From assembly GCA_016204155.1 (NCBI GenBank), contig JACQLG010000063.1, positions 1 to 43,938 of the forward strand: a stretch of 43,938 nt of DNA, given 5' to 3'. This DNA comes from Candidatus Niyogiibacteriota bacterium (GTDB lineage Bacteria; Patescibacteriota; Minisyncoccia; 1-14-0-10-42-19). Positions within the stretch are counted from its first letter, which is position 1. Each line of letters opens with the position of its first letter. The notes under the pieces were generated by a model that saw only the letters and a list, made by a program, of their open reading frames with translations, was not told the origin of the DNA and did no database searches. Made by a program: the position numbers and the translations under genes. Below are positions 28,539 to 37,556 of this stretch, piece by piece.

Positions 28539-29879
28539 TTAGGATAAACGCAAATATCTCCAGATTTTCCAGATATCTCCTGCGCCCATAACAACCACAA
28601 TATCATTATTACGAACTGTTTTTTTTAAGAATCGGGCGGCATCCTTAAATGACGGCATATACAATGCTGGCGTTTTTTGTTTTATGATCGCGCGCGCAAG
28701 CTTTTGAGAATTTACTTCTTTCTTCAAACTCGCCGTCTCACGCCCCGCTACACTATAGATGTCGAGCATTATGACGCCGTGCGCGCTGCTAAACGCTTTC
28801 GTAAAATCGCGGAAGAGATATTTCGTGCGCTGATATTGATGCGGCTGATAAACGCACCACAGCTTCCCTCTCTGCAATCGCTTTCTATATTTTTGGCGTA
28901 CTCCGGTAAGCGTCGTTTGAATTTCTGTCGGATGATGGCCATAATCGTCATACACAAATGCGCCGTTCAATTTCCCCTTATATTCCATCCGCCTTCCAAC
29001 GCCTGAAAACCTCTTAAGCGTCTGCCAAAAAATATAATCAGGGATACCGAGAATATGCGAAAGCATGAATACGGCAAGCGCATTTGATACATTATGCTCT
29101 CCACAAAGCTTCATAGTATGGCGTATTTTTTCTGCCGCTTTTTTTTCTGAAAACGAATAATATATTGTATGACGCACGCCGCAGGAAACAGCAATCTTTT
29201 TTATCTCTGCGTCATCTTTGTTCGCAATAATATATCCTTTCTCCGGGACGCGTGCAAGAAAACGGCGAAAATGAGCAAGGGTCTGCTTGAATGTCCTAAA
29301 GTAATCAATATGCTCCCATTCCACAGATGTCCAAATCACAACATCCGGATGATAGTGTAAAAATGACCCCTTATATTCATCCGCTTCAATAACCAAGAAA
29401 TGTGAATCGCCGTATAAAAAATTTGAGTTATGGAATTCCGGGACTGTTGCGCCGACAATAACAGTCGGATCAAGCCCTGCGTGCTTCAATAAAACGCCGG
29501 CAAAACCGGTGGTGGTACTTTTACCATGCGTCCCGCAAATTGCAATTGTGTATTTTTCTTTTGTAAGTTCGCCAAGCGCTTCAGGATAGCTCCGAAGAAC
29601 AACTCCACGCTTTTTTGCCTCGCGGATCTCCGGATTCATATTCCTGCCCGTAATACCCACAGCTTGACTATATATCACATGATCTGCTTTTTTAGGCACG
29701 TTTCCCGCCTCATGCTTTCCTAGATGGACAAGAATCCCTTTCTTGCGGAGCATTGCGATAATGGGAGATGGCGCCTCATCCGAACCCGAAACGCGCCATC
29801 CTTCATGCAAATACCACTGCGCAAGCGCGCTCATGCCGATGCCGCCGATGCCGATAAAGTGAACTGATTTTTTTGTCAT
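28539..29879 (-). CDS. murC: UDP-N-acetylmuramate--L-alanine ligase
   Basis: A 446-residue Mur ligase, normal length for MurC, which adds L-alanine to UDP-MurNAc in peptidoglycan precursor synthesis. The N-terminal domain has FIGIGGIGMSALA (8-20), the central ATPase has CGTHGKSTT (115-123), and the C-terminal domain has YDDYGHHPTEI. I chose the ATG at 29877-29879; a TTG at 29900 is in frame. The related recycling ligase Mpl shares most motifs, but MurC is likelier. The gene is divergent from secG. Confidence 0.93.
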   Translation of the reverse strand: MTKKSVHFIGIGGIGMSALAQWYLHEGWRVSGSDEAPSPIIAMLRKKGILVHLGKHEAGNVPKKADHVIYSQAVGITGRNMNPEIREAKKRGVVLRSYPEALGELTKEKYTIAICGTHGKSTTTGFAGVLLKHAGLDPTVIVGATVPEFHNSNFLYGDSHFLVIEADEYKGSFLHYHPDVVIWTSVEWEHIDYFRTFKQTLAHFRRFLARVPEKGYIIANKDDAEIKKIAVSCGVRHTIYYSFSEKKAAEKIRHTMKLCGEHNVSNALAVFMLSHILGIPDYIFWQTLKRFSGVGRRMEYKGKLNGAFVYDDYGHHPTEIQTTLTGVRQKYRKRLQRGKLWCVYQPHQYQRTKYLFRDFTKAFSSAHGVIMLDIYSVAGRETASLKKEVNSQKLARAIIKQKTPALYMPSFKDAARFLKKTVRNNDIVVVMGAGDIWKIWRYLRLS

Positions 29880-29928
29880 TATTTTTATTTTACTCGCCAA
29901 AATGAAAAATGACTACTTTTACAAACAG

Positions 29929-29956
29929 TTGACAGGATTTGCCGCCGTGCTATACT
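29929..29956 (+). promoter_or_regulatory. secG promoter, leaderless geometry
   Basis: Consensus TTGACA (29929-29934), 16-nt spacer and TATACT (29951-29956). The secG ATG follows after 7 nt, without a Shine-Dalgarno. Confidence 0.78.
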
Positions 29957-29963
29957 ACAAGAA

Positions 29964-30188
29964 ATGCAAGTAATTACGGCACTCCTGCCTTATCTTCAGA
30001 TACTTATATCTGCGCTTCTCGTAATAGCAATCCTTCTCCAGCAGCGCGGCACGGGGCTTGGCGCGGCTTTTGGCGGTGAAGGAAATATTTATCGGACAAA
30101 GCGCGGATTTGAGAAAACGCTTTATCGCGGAACTATTGCGCTTGCGGTGCTATTTTTTGGAACAGCATTCCTTCAATTGCTTCTCTAG
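29964..30188 (+). CDS. secG: Preprotein translocase subunit SecG
   Basis: A 74-residue protein with two membrane helices (about 8-25 and 55-73) and the SecG signature between them: LLQQRGTGLGAAFGG. SecG stimulates SecYE-dependent export. The hydrophobic helices, length and conserved glycine-rich loop all fit. The start codon coincides with the predicted start of transcription, so translation is probably leaderless. A peptide-binding-protein gene follows after 11 nt and is likely cotranscribed. Confidence 0.95.
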   Translation: MQVITALLPYLQILISALLVIAILLQQRGTGLGAAFGGEGNIYRTKRGFEKTLYRGTIALAVLFFGTAFLQLLL

Positions 30189-30199
30189 ATTATTATTCT

Positions 30200-31972
30200 G
30201 TGAAAAAAATCTTCTCATTTCTGGGACGGCGGTATGATCCGCCATCCCCTCTCGAAATACAGGCGATCATCCGACGCTTCAGCCGAATTGAACAAGCGGT
30301 ATTTCTCTTTTTCGTCATCCTTCTTCTTATGGGCGTTGCAGGGCTTGTCTGGGGGATCAATAATACATTCTCAAAAGAAGCGCCTGCGAATCGCGGTACA
30401 TGGCGCGAAGGTGTTGTCGGACTTCCTCACACGACAAATCCGCTTCTTGCCCTATCAGATACTGACCGCGACCTGATATCGCTCATATACGCGGGGCTTA
30501 TGCGTCCGGACGGCTTGGGCCGCCTGCAAAACAGCCTCGCGGAAAATTACACTATTTCTCCCGACGGCCTTGTCTATACATTTATTCTTAAAGAGAACCT
30601 AACGTGGCAGGATGGAAAACCGTTCACTACAAACGATATTGCATTCACCATCGCTCTTGCGCAAAACCCGGAGCTCAAAAGTCCGGTGCGCGCAAGCTGG
30701 GAAGGTGTCAATGTAGCAATTAAAAATGACCGCGAAATTGAATTTCGGCTCGAACAAACCTATGCCCCTTTCCTTGAGAATACGACGCTCGGAATCCTAC
30801 CGAAACATATTTGGAATGGCATCCCCATAGAACAGCTCAGTTTATCCAAGTTCAACATTGAGCCAGTCGGCGCAGGACCTTACAAAGTTAATGCCATAGA
30901 ACGGAATTCATCGGGGATTATCACAAAATATGTACTTCAAGCATTTAAGGATTATGCTTTGGGAGAACCTTTTATCTCATCTTTTGAATTCAGGTTCTAT
31001 CCGTCAGAACGATCGCTTCTGGCCGCATTTGAAAAAAGAGAAATAAACGGCATTGCAGGAATATCGCCCCAGCGTCTGCCTGATGCCGAACATCAGTGGA
31101 CAACGTTGCACGCTCTGACATTGCCGCGCGTATTCGGAATATTCTTCAACCAAAACAAAAAAGATGCCTTCAGCAAACAAGAAATACGCGAAGCCCTTAG
31201 ACGCGCCGTGGATCGGGAACGAATCACGAAAGAAGTATTCGGCGGATTTGCAAAATCTCTTTTTTCTCCCATTCCGCCGGGAACATTGGGCGCGCTTGAT
31301 ATAGCAAACGATCCTTCTTTTGTTTCTATGTCGTCTCCGGAAGAAGCGCTCCGACTTTTCGAACGGAACGGATGGTCGCAAAAAATTCCCGGCGAGAATA
31401 AAGATATGCCGACAAACACAACAAAACTCACAAATAAGAAGGGAGATATATTCCGTTTTACTCTTGCAACATCAAACGTACCCGATCTTGTGCGTACCGC
31501 GGAACTCCTGAAAGAAATGTGGGGAGCGCTGGGCATAGAAGTGGAACTCCGGATATTTGAGGCAAGCGACCTGAACCAAAACGTTATTCGTCCAAGAGAA
31601 TACGAAGCGCTCCTGTTTGGAGAAATTGTGGGACGCGATCCCGATCCATTTTCATTCTGGCATTCCTCACAACGGAATGATCCGGGCCTAAACATTGCGC
31701 TGTATACCAATGCAATGGTTGATACCCTGCTTGAAAAAGCGCGGATGCTTTCTGACGAAGCGGAACGAAAAGAAAAATATGAAGCATTCCAGAAAGAAAT
31801 CATACGGGACGATGCCGCGATTTTTCTTTATTCTCCTCTTTATCTCTATATAACAGATAACAGATTAAAAGGATTTAACACGGAGAACATCACTGTTCCT
31901 GCGGAGCGGTATGCGAATATTCATGCATGGTATCTCCACACAAAAAAGGTATTTTCATTTTTCAATCTCTAA
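30200..31972 (+). CDS. Membrane-anchored oligopeptide-type substrate-binding protein (SBP family 5)
   Basis: A 590-residue protein starting at a GTG (30200-30202). One membrane helix (about 33-52) anchors it. The rest is a family 5 extracellular binding protein (DppA/OppA type), shown by the N-terminal NPLLALSDTDRDLISLIYAGL and by FILKENLTWQDGKPFTTNDI and LRRAVDRERI. Family members bind peptides or nickel for ABC importers. Instead of a lipobox signal peptide it has an internal anchor with about 32 cytoplasmic residues in front. No permease or ATPase genes are beside it, so the partner transporter must be elsewhere, or the protein acts in export quality control near SecG; the latter is speculation. 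Confidence 0.9.
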   Translation: MKKIFSFLGRRYDPPSPLEIQAIIRRFSRIEQAVFLFFVILLLMGVAGLVWGINNTFSKEAPANRGTWREGVVGLPHTTNPLLALSDTDRDLISLIYAGLMRPDGLGRLQNSLAENYTISPDGLVYTFILKENLTWQDGKPFTTNDIAFTIALAQNPELKSPVRASWEGVNVAIKNDREIEFRLEQTYAPFLENTTLGILPKHIWNGIPIEQLSLSKFNIEPVGAGPYKVNAIERNSSGIITKYVLQAFKDYALGEPFISSFEFRFYPSERSLLAAFEKREINGIAGISPQRLPDAEHQWTTLHALTLPRVFGIFFNQNKKDAFSKQEIREALRRAVDRERITKEVFGGFAKSLFSPIPPGTLGALDIANDPSFVSMSSPEEALRLFERNGWSQKIPGENKDMPTNTTKLTNKKGDIFRFTLATSNVPDLVRTAELLKEMWGALGIEVELRIFEASDLNQNVIRPREYEALLFGEIVGRDPDPFSFWHSSQRNDPGLNIALYTNAMVDTLLEKARMLSDEAERKEKYEAFQKEIIRDDAAIFLYSPLYLYITDNRLKGFNTENITVPAERYANIHAWYLHTKKVFSFFNL

Positions 31973-31981
31973 ACCCCTTGG

Positions 31982-32064
31982 GGGCGAGTGGCGGAACTTG
32001 GCAGACGCGTACGCTTCAGGAGCGTATGGGGAAACCCGTGGAGGTTCAAATCCTCTCTCGCCCA
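31982..32064 (+). tRNA. tRNA-Leu, anticodon CAG
   Basis: Acceptor GGGCGAG/CTCGCCC, anticodon stem TACGC/GCGTA with loop TTCAGGA (anticodon CAG, reads CUG), long class II variable arm, T-loop TTCAAAT. Discriminator A; CCA not encoded. It starts 9 nt after the binding-protein stop. Confidence 0.93.
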
Positions 32065-32113
32065 CATTAATAAATTACTAATCACTAATAACTTAATAAC
32101 TAATAATTCAATC

Positions 32114-33913
32114 ATGATGGTTCCACAACGAAAAACATCCGGACAATCTGCATCCCGCCATAGAGACGGGCGGCATTCGTATGCAGAACACCAGCCGATG
32201 CAAAAACGGCGTGGGCAGGAGATGCGCCATTCAATCAAACGCCCCCACGACAACAAACTCCGTTTTATCGCCCTTGGCGGATTGGGAGAAATCGGAAGAA
32301 ATATGATGCTCCTTGAATATCAGGATGACATTATCATTATTGATATGGGACTCCAATTCCCCGGGGAGGAAACGCCGGGAATTGACTATATCATTCCGAA
32401 TATCTCATATCTGAAAGATAAAACAAAGAACATTCGCGGCGTACTGATCACCCACGGGCATTATGACCATATCGGCGCAATTCCGCAGCTTATCGGAAAG
32501 CTGGGCAACCCGACGATCTATGCGACCCCGCTTACTGCAGCGATTATCAAAAAGCGTCAGATTGACTTTCCTCACGCGTCAAAACTCAACATTGAACATA
32601 TTAACGAAACAACGGTCACAAAACTCGGTGTATTTAGCGTGCGCTATTTCCCGGTGATGCATAACATCCCGGAAGGAATCGGCATGGAAATAGAAACCCC
32701 GATCGGTATTATCGTACATCCGGGAGAATTTAAATTCTATTACGACAGAAACAATAACCCTGTCGGACTTGAAGCATTCAAAGAACTCGGAAAGAAAAAA
32801 CCCCTTCTTCTTATGCTTGACAGCACAAAATCGGAAGAGCCGGGACGTTCAATGCCCGAATGGCAAGTTGAGGAAAATATCGAAGAATTGCTGCGCAATG
32901 CGAAAGGCCGGGTCATTGTCTCAACATTTGCGTCTCTCCTCGATCGACTAACGCAGATTATCCATATCGCGGATAAACTGGAGAGAAGAGTCGCCATCAC
33001 AGGCAGAAGCATGGAAGCGAATTTCGCAATAGCAAAAGAGCTCGGGCTTGTGAAAATAAAAAAAGAGACAATAATTCCCATTAAAGAAATAGGCAAATAC
33101 AAAGATGAGAAAATCCTTATCATCACCACAGGCGCACAAGGAGAAGAAAATGCTGGGCTAACAAGGATGGCTGCAGGGACGCACCGCGACGTACATGTTC
33201 GAAAAAACGATACGGTAATATTTTCATCATCCATAGTCCCCGGAAACGAAATGGCGGTTCAGGTGCTTCGCGATAATCTTTCCCGGCAGGGCGCTACCGT
33301 ATACCACTATAAGATCCTCGGGATACATTCGGGAGGACACGCGACGCGCACGGAATTAAAAGAAGCAATCAACATTATCAAACCGAAATTTTTTCTTCCC
33401 ATTCATGGTTTCTACTACATGAGGCAAGTAAACGCAAAACTTGCCGAAGAAGAAGGCGGCATCCCTGCACACAATATCGTAGTTGGCGAGAACGGCCAGG
33501 TAATTGAAATAACTCCGGAGAGCATCCAATTAACGAAGGAATTCGTTCCGACAAGCCATGTTATGGTGGACGGGCTTGGCGTGGGAGATGTTGGCGAAGT
33601 GGTGCTTCGCGACCGCCAGGCACTATCAGCCGACGGCATTTTTGTCATCATTGCGGTCGTTGACAGCCAAACCGGAAAGGTGCGCGGCTCGCCAGATATT
33701 ATTTCACGAGGGTTTATTTATCTCCGCGAATCAAGAGAACTTCTCTATCACGCACGCCAACTCACCAAAAAAATTATTGAGGACGCAACCCAAAACATGC
33801 ATCCGGTAAACTGGACATGGGTGAAGGATAATGTGCGCGACCGCCTCGGGAAATTTTTGTTTCAAAAGACGGAACGCAGACCAATGGTTCTTCCGGTTGT
33901 GATCGAAGTATAA
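32114..33913 (+). CDS. rnj: Ribonuclease J
   Basis: A 599-residue metallo-beta-lactamase/beta-CASP nuclease that performs 5'-to-3' exonucleolytic and endonucleolytic RNA decay. The zinc motif is HGHYDHIGA (114-122), and the beta-CASP/C-terminal signatures include GAQGEENAGL, HSGGHATRTEL and FFLPIHGFYYMR. The start (ATGATG at 32114-32119) is chosen because the longer reading runs into the tRNA-Leu. The first 45 residues are basic and low in complexity. No Shine-Dalgarno is present; the 50 nt before the start are very A/T-rich. The trpS promoter lies in the last codons. Confidence 0.96.
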   Translation: MMVPQRKTSGQSASRHRDGRHSYAEHQPMQKRRGQEMRHSIKRPHDNKLRFIALGGLGEIGRNMMLLEYQDDIIIIDMGLQFPGEETPGIDYIIPNISYLKDKTKNIRGVLITHGHYDHIGAIPQLIGKLGNPTIYATPLTAAIIKKRQIDFPHASKLNIEHINETTVTKLGVFSVRYFPVMHNIPEGIGMEIETPIGIIVHPGEFKFYYDRNNNPVGLEAFKELGKKKPLLLMLDSTKSEEPGRSMPEWQVEENIEELLRNAKGRVIVSTFASLLDRLTQIIHIADKLERRVAITGRSMEANFAIAKELGLVKIKKETIIPIKEIGKYKDEKILIITTGAQGEENAGLTRMAAGTHRDVHVRKNDTVIFSSSIVPGNEMAVQVLRDNLSRQGATVYHYKILGIHSGGHATRTELKEAINIIKPKFFLPIHGFYYMRQVNAKLAEEEGGIPAHNIVVGENGQVIEITPESIQLTKEFVPTSHVMVDGLGVGDVGEVVLRDRQALSADGIFVIIAVVDSQTGKVRGSPDIISRGFIYLRESRELLYHARQLTKKIIEDATQNMHPVNWTWVKDNVRDRLGKFLFQKTERRPMVLPVVIEV

Positions 33914-33924
33914 ACAACTATAAT
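33897..33924 (+). promoter_or_regulatory. trpS promoter, leaderless geometry
   Basis: TTGTGA (33897-33902) inside the end of rnj, 16-nt spacer, consensus TATAAT (33919-33924). The trpS ATG follows after 6 nt. Confidence 0.65.
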
Positions 33925-33930
33925 AAGAAC

Positions 33931-34941
33931 ATGGCCGCAGTGAAAGAACAAAAACGCGTTTTCAGCGGGATTCAACCATCCGGCGTCCTTCATATCGGCA
34001 ACTATCTTGGCGCAATAAAACAATTCGTAAAACTCCAATATACCCATAATGCGATTTTCTGCGTCGTGGACGAGCACGCAATCACGGTTCCCCAGAAACC
34101 CCAGGAACTTCGCAGAAACACGCTTAACACCGCAATGTTATATCTCGCGTCAGGCATTGACCCGAAAGAAGCGATTATATTCGTGCAATCCCAAGTTCCG
34201 GCGCACACAGAACTTGCCTGGATCCTCAATACGATAACGCCGCTTGGCGAGCTTGAACGAATGACTCAATTTAAAGATAAGGTGCAATCACAGGCAAAAG
34301 AGGCCGGGGTTTTTGCAGGCCTCCTGAATTACCCGACGCTTATGGCCGCTGACATTCTTTTATATAGAACTGACGCAGTGCCTATTGGAGACGATCAAAA
34401 ACAACACATAGAACTCGCGCGCTCGCTTGCAGAACGTTTCAATAACCATTTCGGCAATACCTTCAGTATGCCTGAACCTCTTATAGAAGAAGATACAGCG
34501 CGCATTATGAGCTTGCAGGACCCTACTAAAAAAATGTCTAAGTCGGACGATAATACAAAAAGCTATATTCATCTGCTTGATACTCCCGATGATATCCGGC
34601 TCAAGATCAAAAGTGCGGTCACTGACTCCGGGAAAGAGATCGTATATGACAGGAAAAAACGGCCCGCAATATCAAATCTTATAAGCATATATCGCGGTTA
34701 TACCAAAATGACATTCAAAGAGATTGAAGATCAATACAAGGAAAAGACGTATGCCGATTTTAAGAATGATCTCGCAGAAGTTATTATCGGAGAACTTGCG
34801 CCTCTCCAAAAGCGCTTCCAAGAACTCTCAGCAGATAAAACGGGATTTGAGCATATACTTCGCGACGGCGCACGCCGCGCAAAAAGTATTGCTGATACGA
34901 CACTACAAGACGTAAAACAAAAGATGGGCTTCTTTATTTAA
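33931..34941 (+). CDS. trpS: Tryptophanyl-tRNA synthetase
   Basis: A 336-residue class I synthetase that charges tRNA-Trp. It has FSGIQPSGVLHIGNYLGA with the HIGH-type motif at 21-24 and KMSKS at 201-205, as well as GDDQKQHIELARSLAERFN, characteristic of TrpRS. The length is normal (about 330). There is no Shine-Dalgarno. Its 3' end overlaps the end of the convergent phosphohexomutase gene by 8 bases. Confidence 0.98.
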   Translation: MAAVKEQKRVFSGIQPSGVLHIGNYLGAIKQFVKLQYTHNAIFCVVDEHAITVPQKPQELRRNTLNTAMLYLASGIDPKEAIIFVQSQVPAHTELAWILNTITPLGELERMTQFKDKVQSQAKEAGVFAGLLNYPTLMAADILLYRTDAVPIGDDQKQHIELARSLAERFNNHFGNTFSMPEPLIEEDTARIMSLQDPTKKMSKSDDNTKSYIHLLDTPDDIRLKIKSAVTDSGKEIVYDRKKRPAISNLISIYRGYTKMTFKEIEDQYKEKTYADFKNDLAEVIIGELAPLQKRFQELSADKTGFEHILRDGARRAKSIADTTLQDVKQKMGFFI

Positions 34942-36265
34942 TCTTGCTCTCCAGCTCCTTTTGCTTTTTCTCTAAAAGCTCTTTTGTGTCCGCCTCGACA
35001 GTAAGGCGCAGTAACGGCTCCGTATTTGACGTACTCACATTAAACCACCAACTTGGATATTCAACAGTTAAGCCATAAAACTCATCTTGTACGCCATCTT
35101 TATATACTTCTTTGAGTCGATCAATAACATACTTGCTGTTTTCTATTTTAAAATTCAATTCGCTAGAATGATAAACGTTATAAGGCGCGACTACTTCACT
35201 GAATTTCTTTTCCTGCTCTGAAAAAAATGATAAAAGATATACAAGCGCAAGCAGTGCTGATTCCGCATAATGAAAATCTTGAAAATAGATATGCCCTGAC
35301 GGCTCTACGCCAAAGACGCCTTTCACCTCTCTCATTTTCTCTTTTACATTTGAATGGCCTACTCGAGAAAAAATAATATCTCCTCCTTTCCCCTCAACCG
35401 CCTCACGAAAGGCTTTTGTCACTCTTTTTGTCATTACGGCGACATCTCCTGGCCGCAACAAGTGATCCGCAAGATATGCCCCCACAACATCGCTTCGTAC
35501 TCGCTTGCCGTTTTCATTCAAAAAAACAATGCGGTCTCCATCGCCATCAATGACAACGCCGAATTCGGAGACGCTCTCAATAACCTTTTTCGATGCGCTA
35601 CGGATTGACTCGTCGTCAAAGGGATTTGGCGAATGATTCGGAAAATCGCCGTCCGGAGCGAAGAAAAGCGGAACAAGCTCTACATTTGTGCCGGCAAATG
35701 CATTGCGCACAATTTCCCCTGCCGAGCCGTTTGATGCATCAACAACGAGCTTAATGGGACGCACGAAATTTTCATACGTACGCAGAAATTCAACATATTT
35801 TGAAAGATAACTGCGTTCTATTTTTTTACCTTGGGATTGTTTACGCGGAATCTCAACAGAAGAAAATTCTTTAATCACTCGGATCCCATGTTCAAAGCCA
35901 ATTGGCACGGCTCCTTCTTTTACCATCTTCATGCCGTTATACTGCTTCGGATTATGGGACGCCGTAATCATAATGCCGCCCGCAGCTTTACTTTCGGCAA
36001 CACTGTAATAAAAAAGCGGAGTGGTTGCCGTCTCAATACCTATAACATCCCTGCCTTGGTCAAGTACGGCTTGCGTGCAAACTTCATATAATTCTGGGGA
36101 CGATTTCCGCGCGTCACGCCCCACCATTACCGGGCCGAACAAATGTTCCGCCTCCAAGAATTTCACGAAGGCCGATGCTATCCTGTATACCGCGTTCATC
36201 TCAATTTCATCGGGATAGATGCCGCGAATGTCATATTCTTTAAAAATGGCGGGGTTGATTTGCAT
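34934..36265 (-). CDS. Phosphomannomutase/phosphoglucomutase
   Basis: A 443-residue alpha-D-phosphohexomutase that interconverts hexose 1- and 6-phosphates for sugar-nucleotide and envelope polysaccharide synthesis. It begins FKEYDIRGIYPDE. The phosphoserine loop is TASHNP (101-106, S103), the Mg site DGDGDR (240-245), and the sugar-binding loop VEPSGH. Sequence cannot separate mannose from glucose specificity; the start FKEYDIRG is common in bifunctional PMM/PGM. It is divergent from ychF with a 27-nt gap. Confidence 0.95.
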   Translation of the reverse strand: MQINPAIFKEYDIRGIYPDEIEMNAVYRIASAFVKFLEAEHLFGPVMVGRDARKSSPELYEVCTQAVLDQGRDVIGIETATTPLFYYSVAESKAAGGIMITASHNPKQYNGMKMVKEGAVPIGFEHGIRVIKEFSSVEIPRKQSQGKKIERSYLSKYVEFLRTYENFVRPIKLVVDASNGSAGEIVRNAFAGTNVELVPLFFAPDGDFPNHSPNPFDDESIRSASKKVIESVSEFGVVIDGDGDRIVFLNENGKRVRSDVVGAYLADHLLRPGDVAVMTKRVTKAFREAVEGKGGDIIFSRVGHSNVKEKMREVKGVFGVEPSGHIYFQDFHYAESALLALVYLLSFFSEQEKKFSEVVAPYNVYHSSELNFKIENSKYVIDRLKEVYKDGVQDEFYGLTVEYPSWWFNVSTSNTEPLLRLTVEADTKELLEKKQKELESKIK

Positions 36266-36292
36266 TATTATTTAGCGTACCATATTTTTCAT

Positions 36293-37327
36293 ATGTTGAA
36301 GATCGGCATTGTAGGGCTTCCGAATGTAGGGAAATCTACATTATTCAAAGCTCTCACGAAAAAACAAGTGGAAATAGCAAATTATCCTTTTGCAACCATT
36401 GACCCCAATGTGGGCGTCGTTGCCGTGCCCGACTCACGACTCCAGCAACTCTCTGCATTTTCAAATTCCAAAAAAACAATCCCTGCCTCTATTGAATTTT
36501 TTGATATTGCCGGGCTTGTAAAAGGCGCGCACCAGGGCGAGGGTCTCGGCAATCAATTTTTAAGCAATATCAAAGAGGTGGATGCAATTGTGGAAGTTGT
36601 GCGCGCATTTAAAGATGAGAACATTTTGCATGTAGGAGGCGCGATCGATCCGAAAGACGACATCGAAACCGTCCATACTGAACTTGTGCTTGCTGATTTG
36701 AAAACCGCGGAGAATGCGCTCGTCAAAGCCGAAAAACTCGCACGCAGCGGCGATAAAAATGCAAAAATCTATCATCAAGCGTTAAAAGAAACGCGGGGGC
36801 TTTTAGAAGCGGGCATTTTTGCGTCACACGCATCAGAAGAAACCCTAGAAAGGACAAAAAGCTTAAATCTTCTCACCGCAAAAACATTCATTCTTCTTTT
36901 AAACATAACGGATGATTCGTATAGGCTTGCGTTCTCGCCTGAAAAATATAATTTCAAAAACGTCGTTATGCTCAACCTAAAACTTGAAGAAGAAATACAG
37001 GACGCAGGAGACACGGAAACTCAGTCGCTCTCAGAAATCAATAATCTCATCAAAGCGGCCTTTGACGCTCTTTGCCTCATTACTTTTTTCACCACAGGTG
37101 AAGACGAAACGCGCGCGTGGACCATTCCCCGCGGTTCTTCTGCCCCTCGGGCGGGACGCGCGATTCATTCTGATTTTGAAGAAAAATTTATCCGCGCAGA
37201 AGTCATTCAATGGAAAACTCTGCTTGATGCCGGCTCATACGCTCGTGCGCGCGAAAAAGGATTACTACGAACCGAAGGAAAGACCTACATCGTACAGGAC
37301 GGCGACGTAGTTGAATTTAAAATCTAA
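36293..37327 (+). CDS. ychF: YchF/OLA1-type ATPase-GTPase
   Basis: A 344-residue Obg-superfamily P-loop protein. Walker A GLPNVGKST (8-16) is followed by NYPFATIDPNVGVV, typical of YchF, and DIAGLVKGAHQGEGLGNQFL. A coiled-coil arm and a C-terminal TGS domain (FFTTGEDETRAWTIPRG...GKTYIVQDGDVVEF) follow. YchF binds ribosomes and prefers ATP in most bacteria. It is a little shorter than usual (about 363). The ATG at 36293 starts the conserved sequence; a longer reading would overlap the divergent mutase gene. No Shine-Dalgarno is visible. Confidence 0.97.
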   Translation: MLKIGIVGLPNVGKSTLFKALTKKQVEIANYPFATIDPNVGVVAVPDSRLQQLSAFSNSKKTIPASIEFFDIAGLVKGAHQGEGLGNQFLSNIKEVDAIVEVVRAFKDENILHVGGAIDPKDDIETVHTELVLADLKTAENALVKAEKLARSGDKNAKIYHQALKETRGLLEAGIFASHASEETLERTKSLNLLTAKTFILLLNITDDSYRLAFSPEKYNFKNVVMLNLKLEEEIQDAGDTETQSLSEINNLIKAAFDALCLITFFTTGEDETRAWTIPRGSSAPRAGRAIHSDFEEKFIRAEVIQWKTLLDAGSYARAREKGLLRTEGKTYIVQDGDVVEFKI

Positions 37328-37382
37328 AAATTTGAATCATTTGAACCCTCATTGATTCTCTGGGGTTATTTTGGGTTCTCTG

Positions 37383-37430
37383 AAATTCGACAATACTTCT
37401 ACGATCGTAGAAGTTTTGACGAATTTTTTT
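37383..37430 (+). terminator. Rho-independent terminator with a 20-bp perfect palindrome
   Basis: The core ACTTCTACGATCGTAGAAGT (37395-37414) is self-complementary. It is extended by ATTCG/CGAAT and CAA/TTG, and followed by seven T. It ends ychF. Confidence 0.85.
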
Positions 37431-37469
37431 ATTTTTTACATATAAAAATATCGAGTTCTTCAATCAAGC

Positions 37470-37498
37470 TGGACAAACATATTATCTTGTGCTATACT
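37470..37498 (+). promoter_or_regulatory. Promoter of the two small membrane protein genes
   Basis: TGGACA (37470-37475), 17-nt spacer, TGC-extended TATACT (37493-37498). Confidence 0.72.
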
Positions 37499-37514
37499 TC
37501 AGAAAACTTGAAAA

Positions 37515-37540
37515 CCCGCCTTCACCTAAGCTCTGGGCGG
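37515..37540 (+). promoter_or_regulatory. Short hairpin in the 5' leader
   Basis: CCGCC/GGCGG (37516-37520 with 37536-37540) closes a 15-nt loop just before the AAAAAGGA site of the downstream gene. It could control translation; I could not match it to a named riboswitch. Confidence 0.35.
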
Positions 37541-37556
37541 ACAAAAAGGATAAAAA

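Noticed and set aside
31988..32113. Longer RNase J reading
   Set aside because: It overlaps almost the whole tRNA-Leu(CAG); the A/T-rich segment after the tRNA is non-coding in character.
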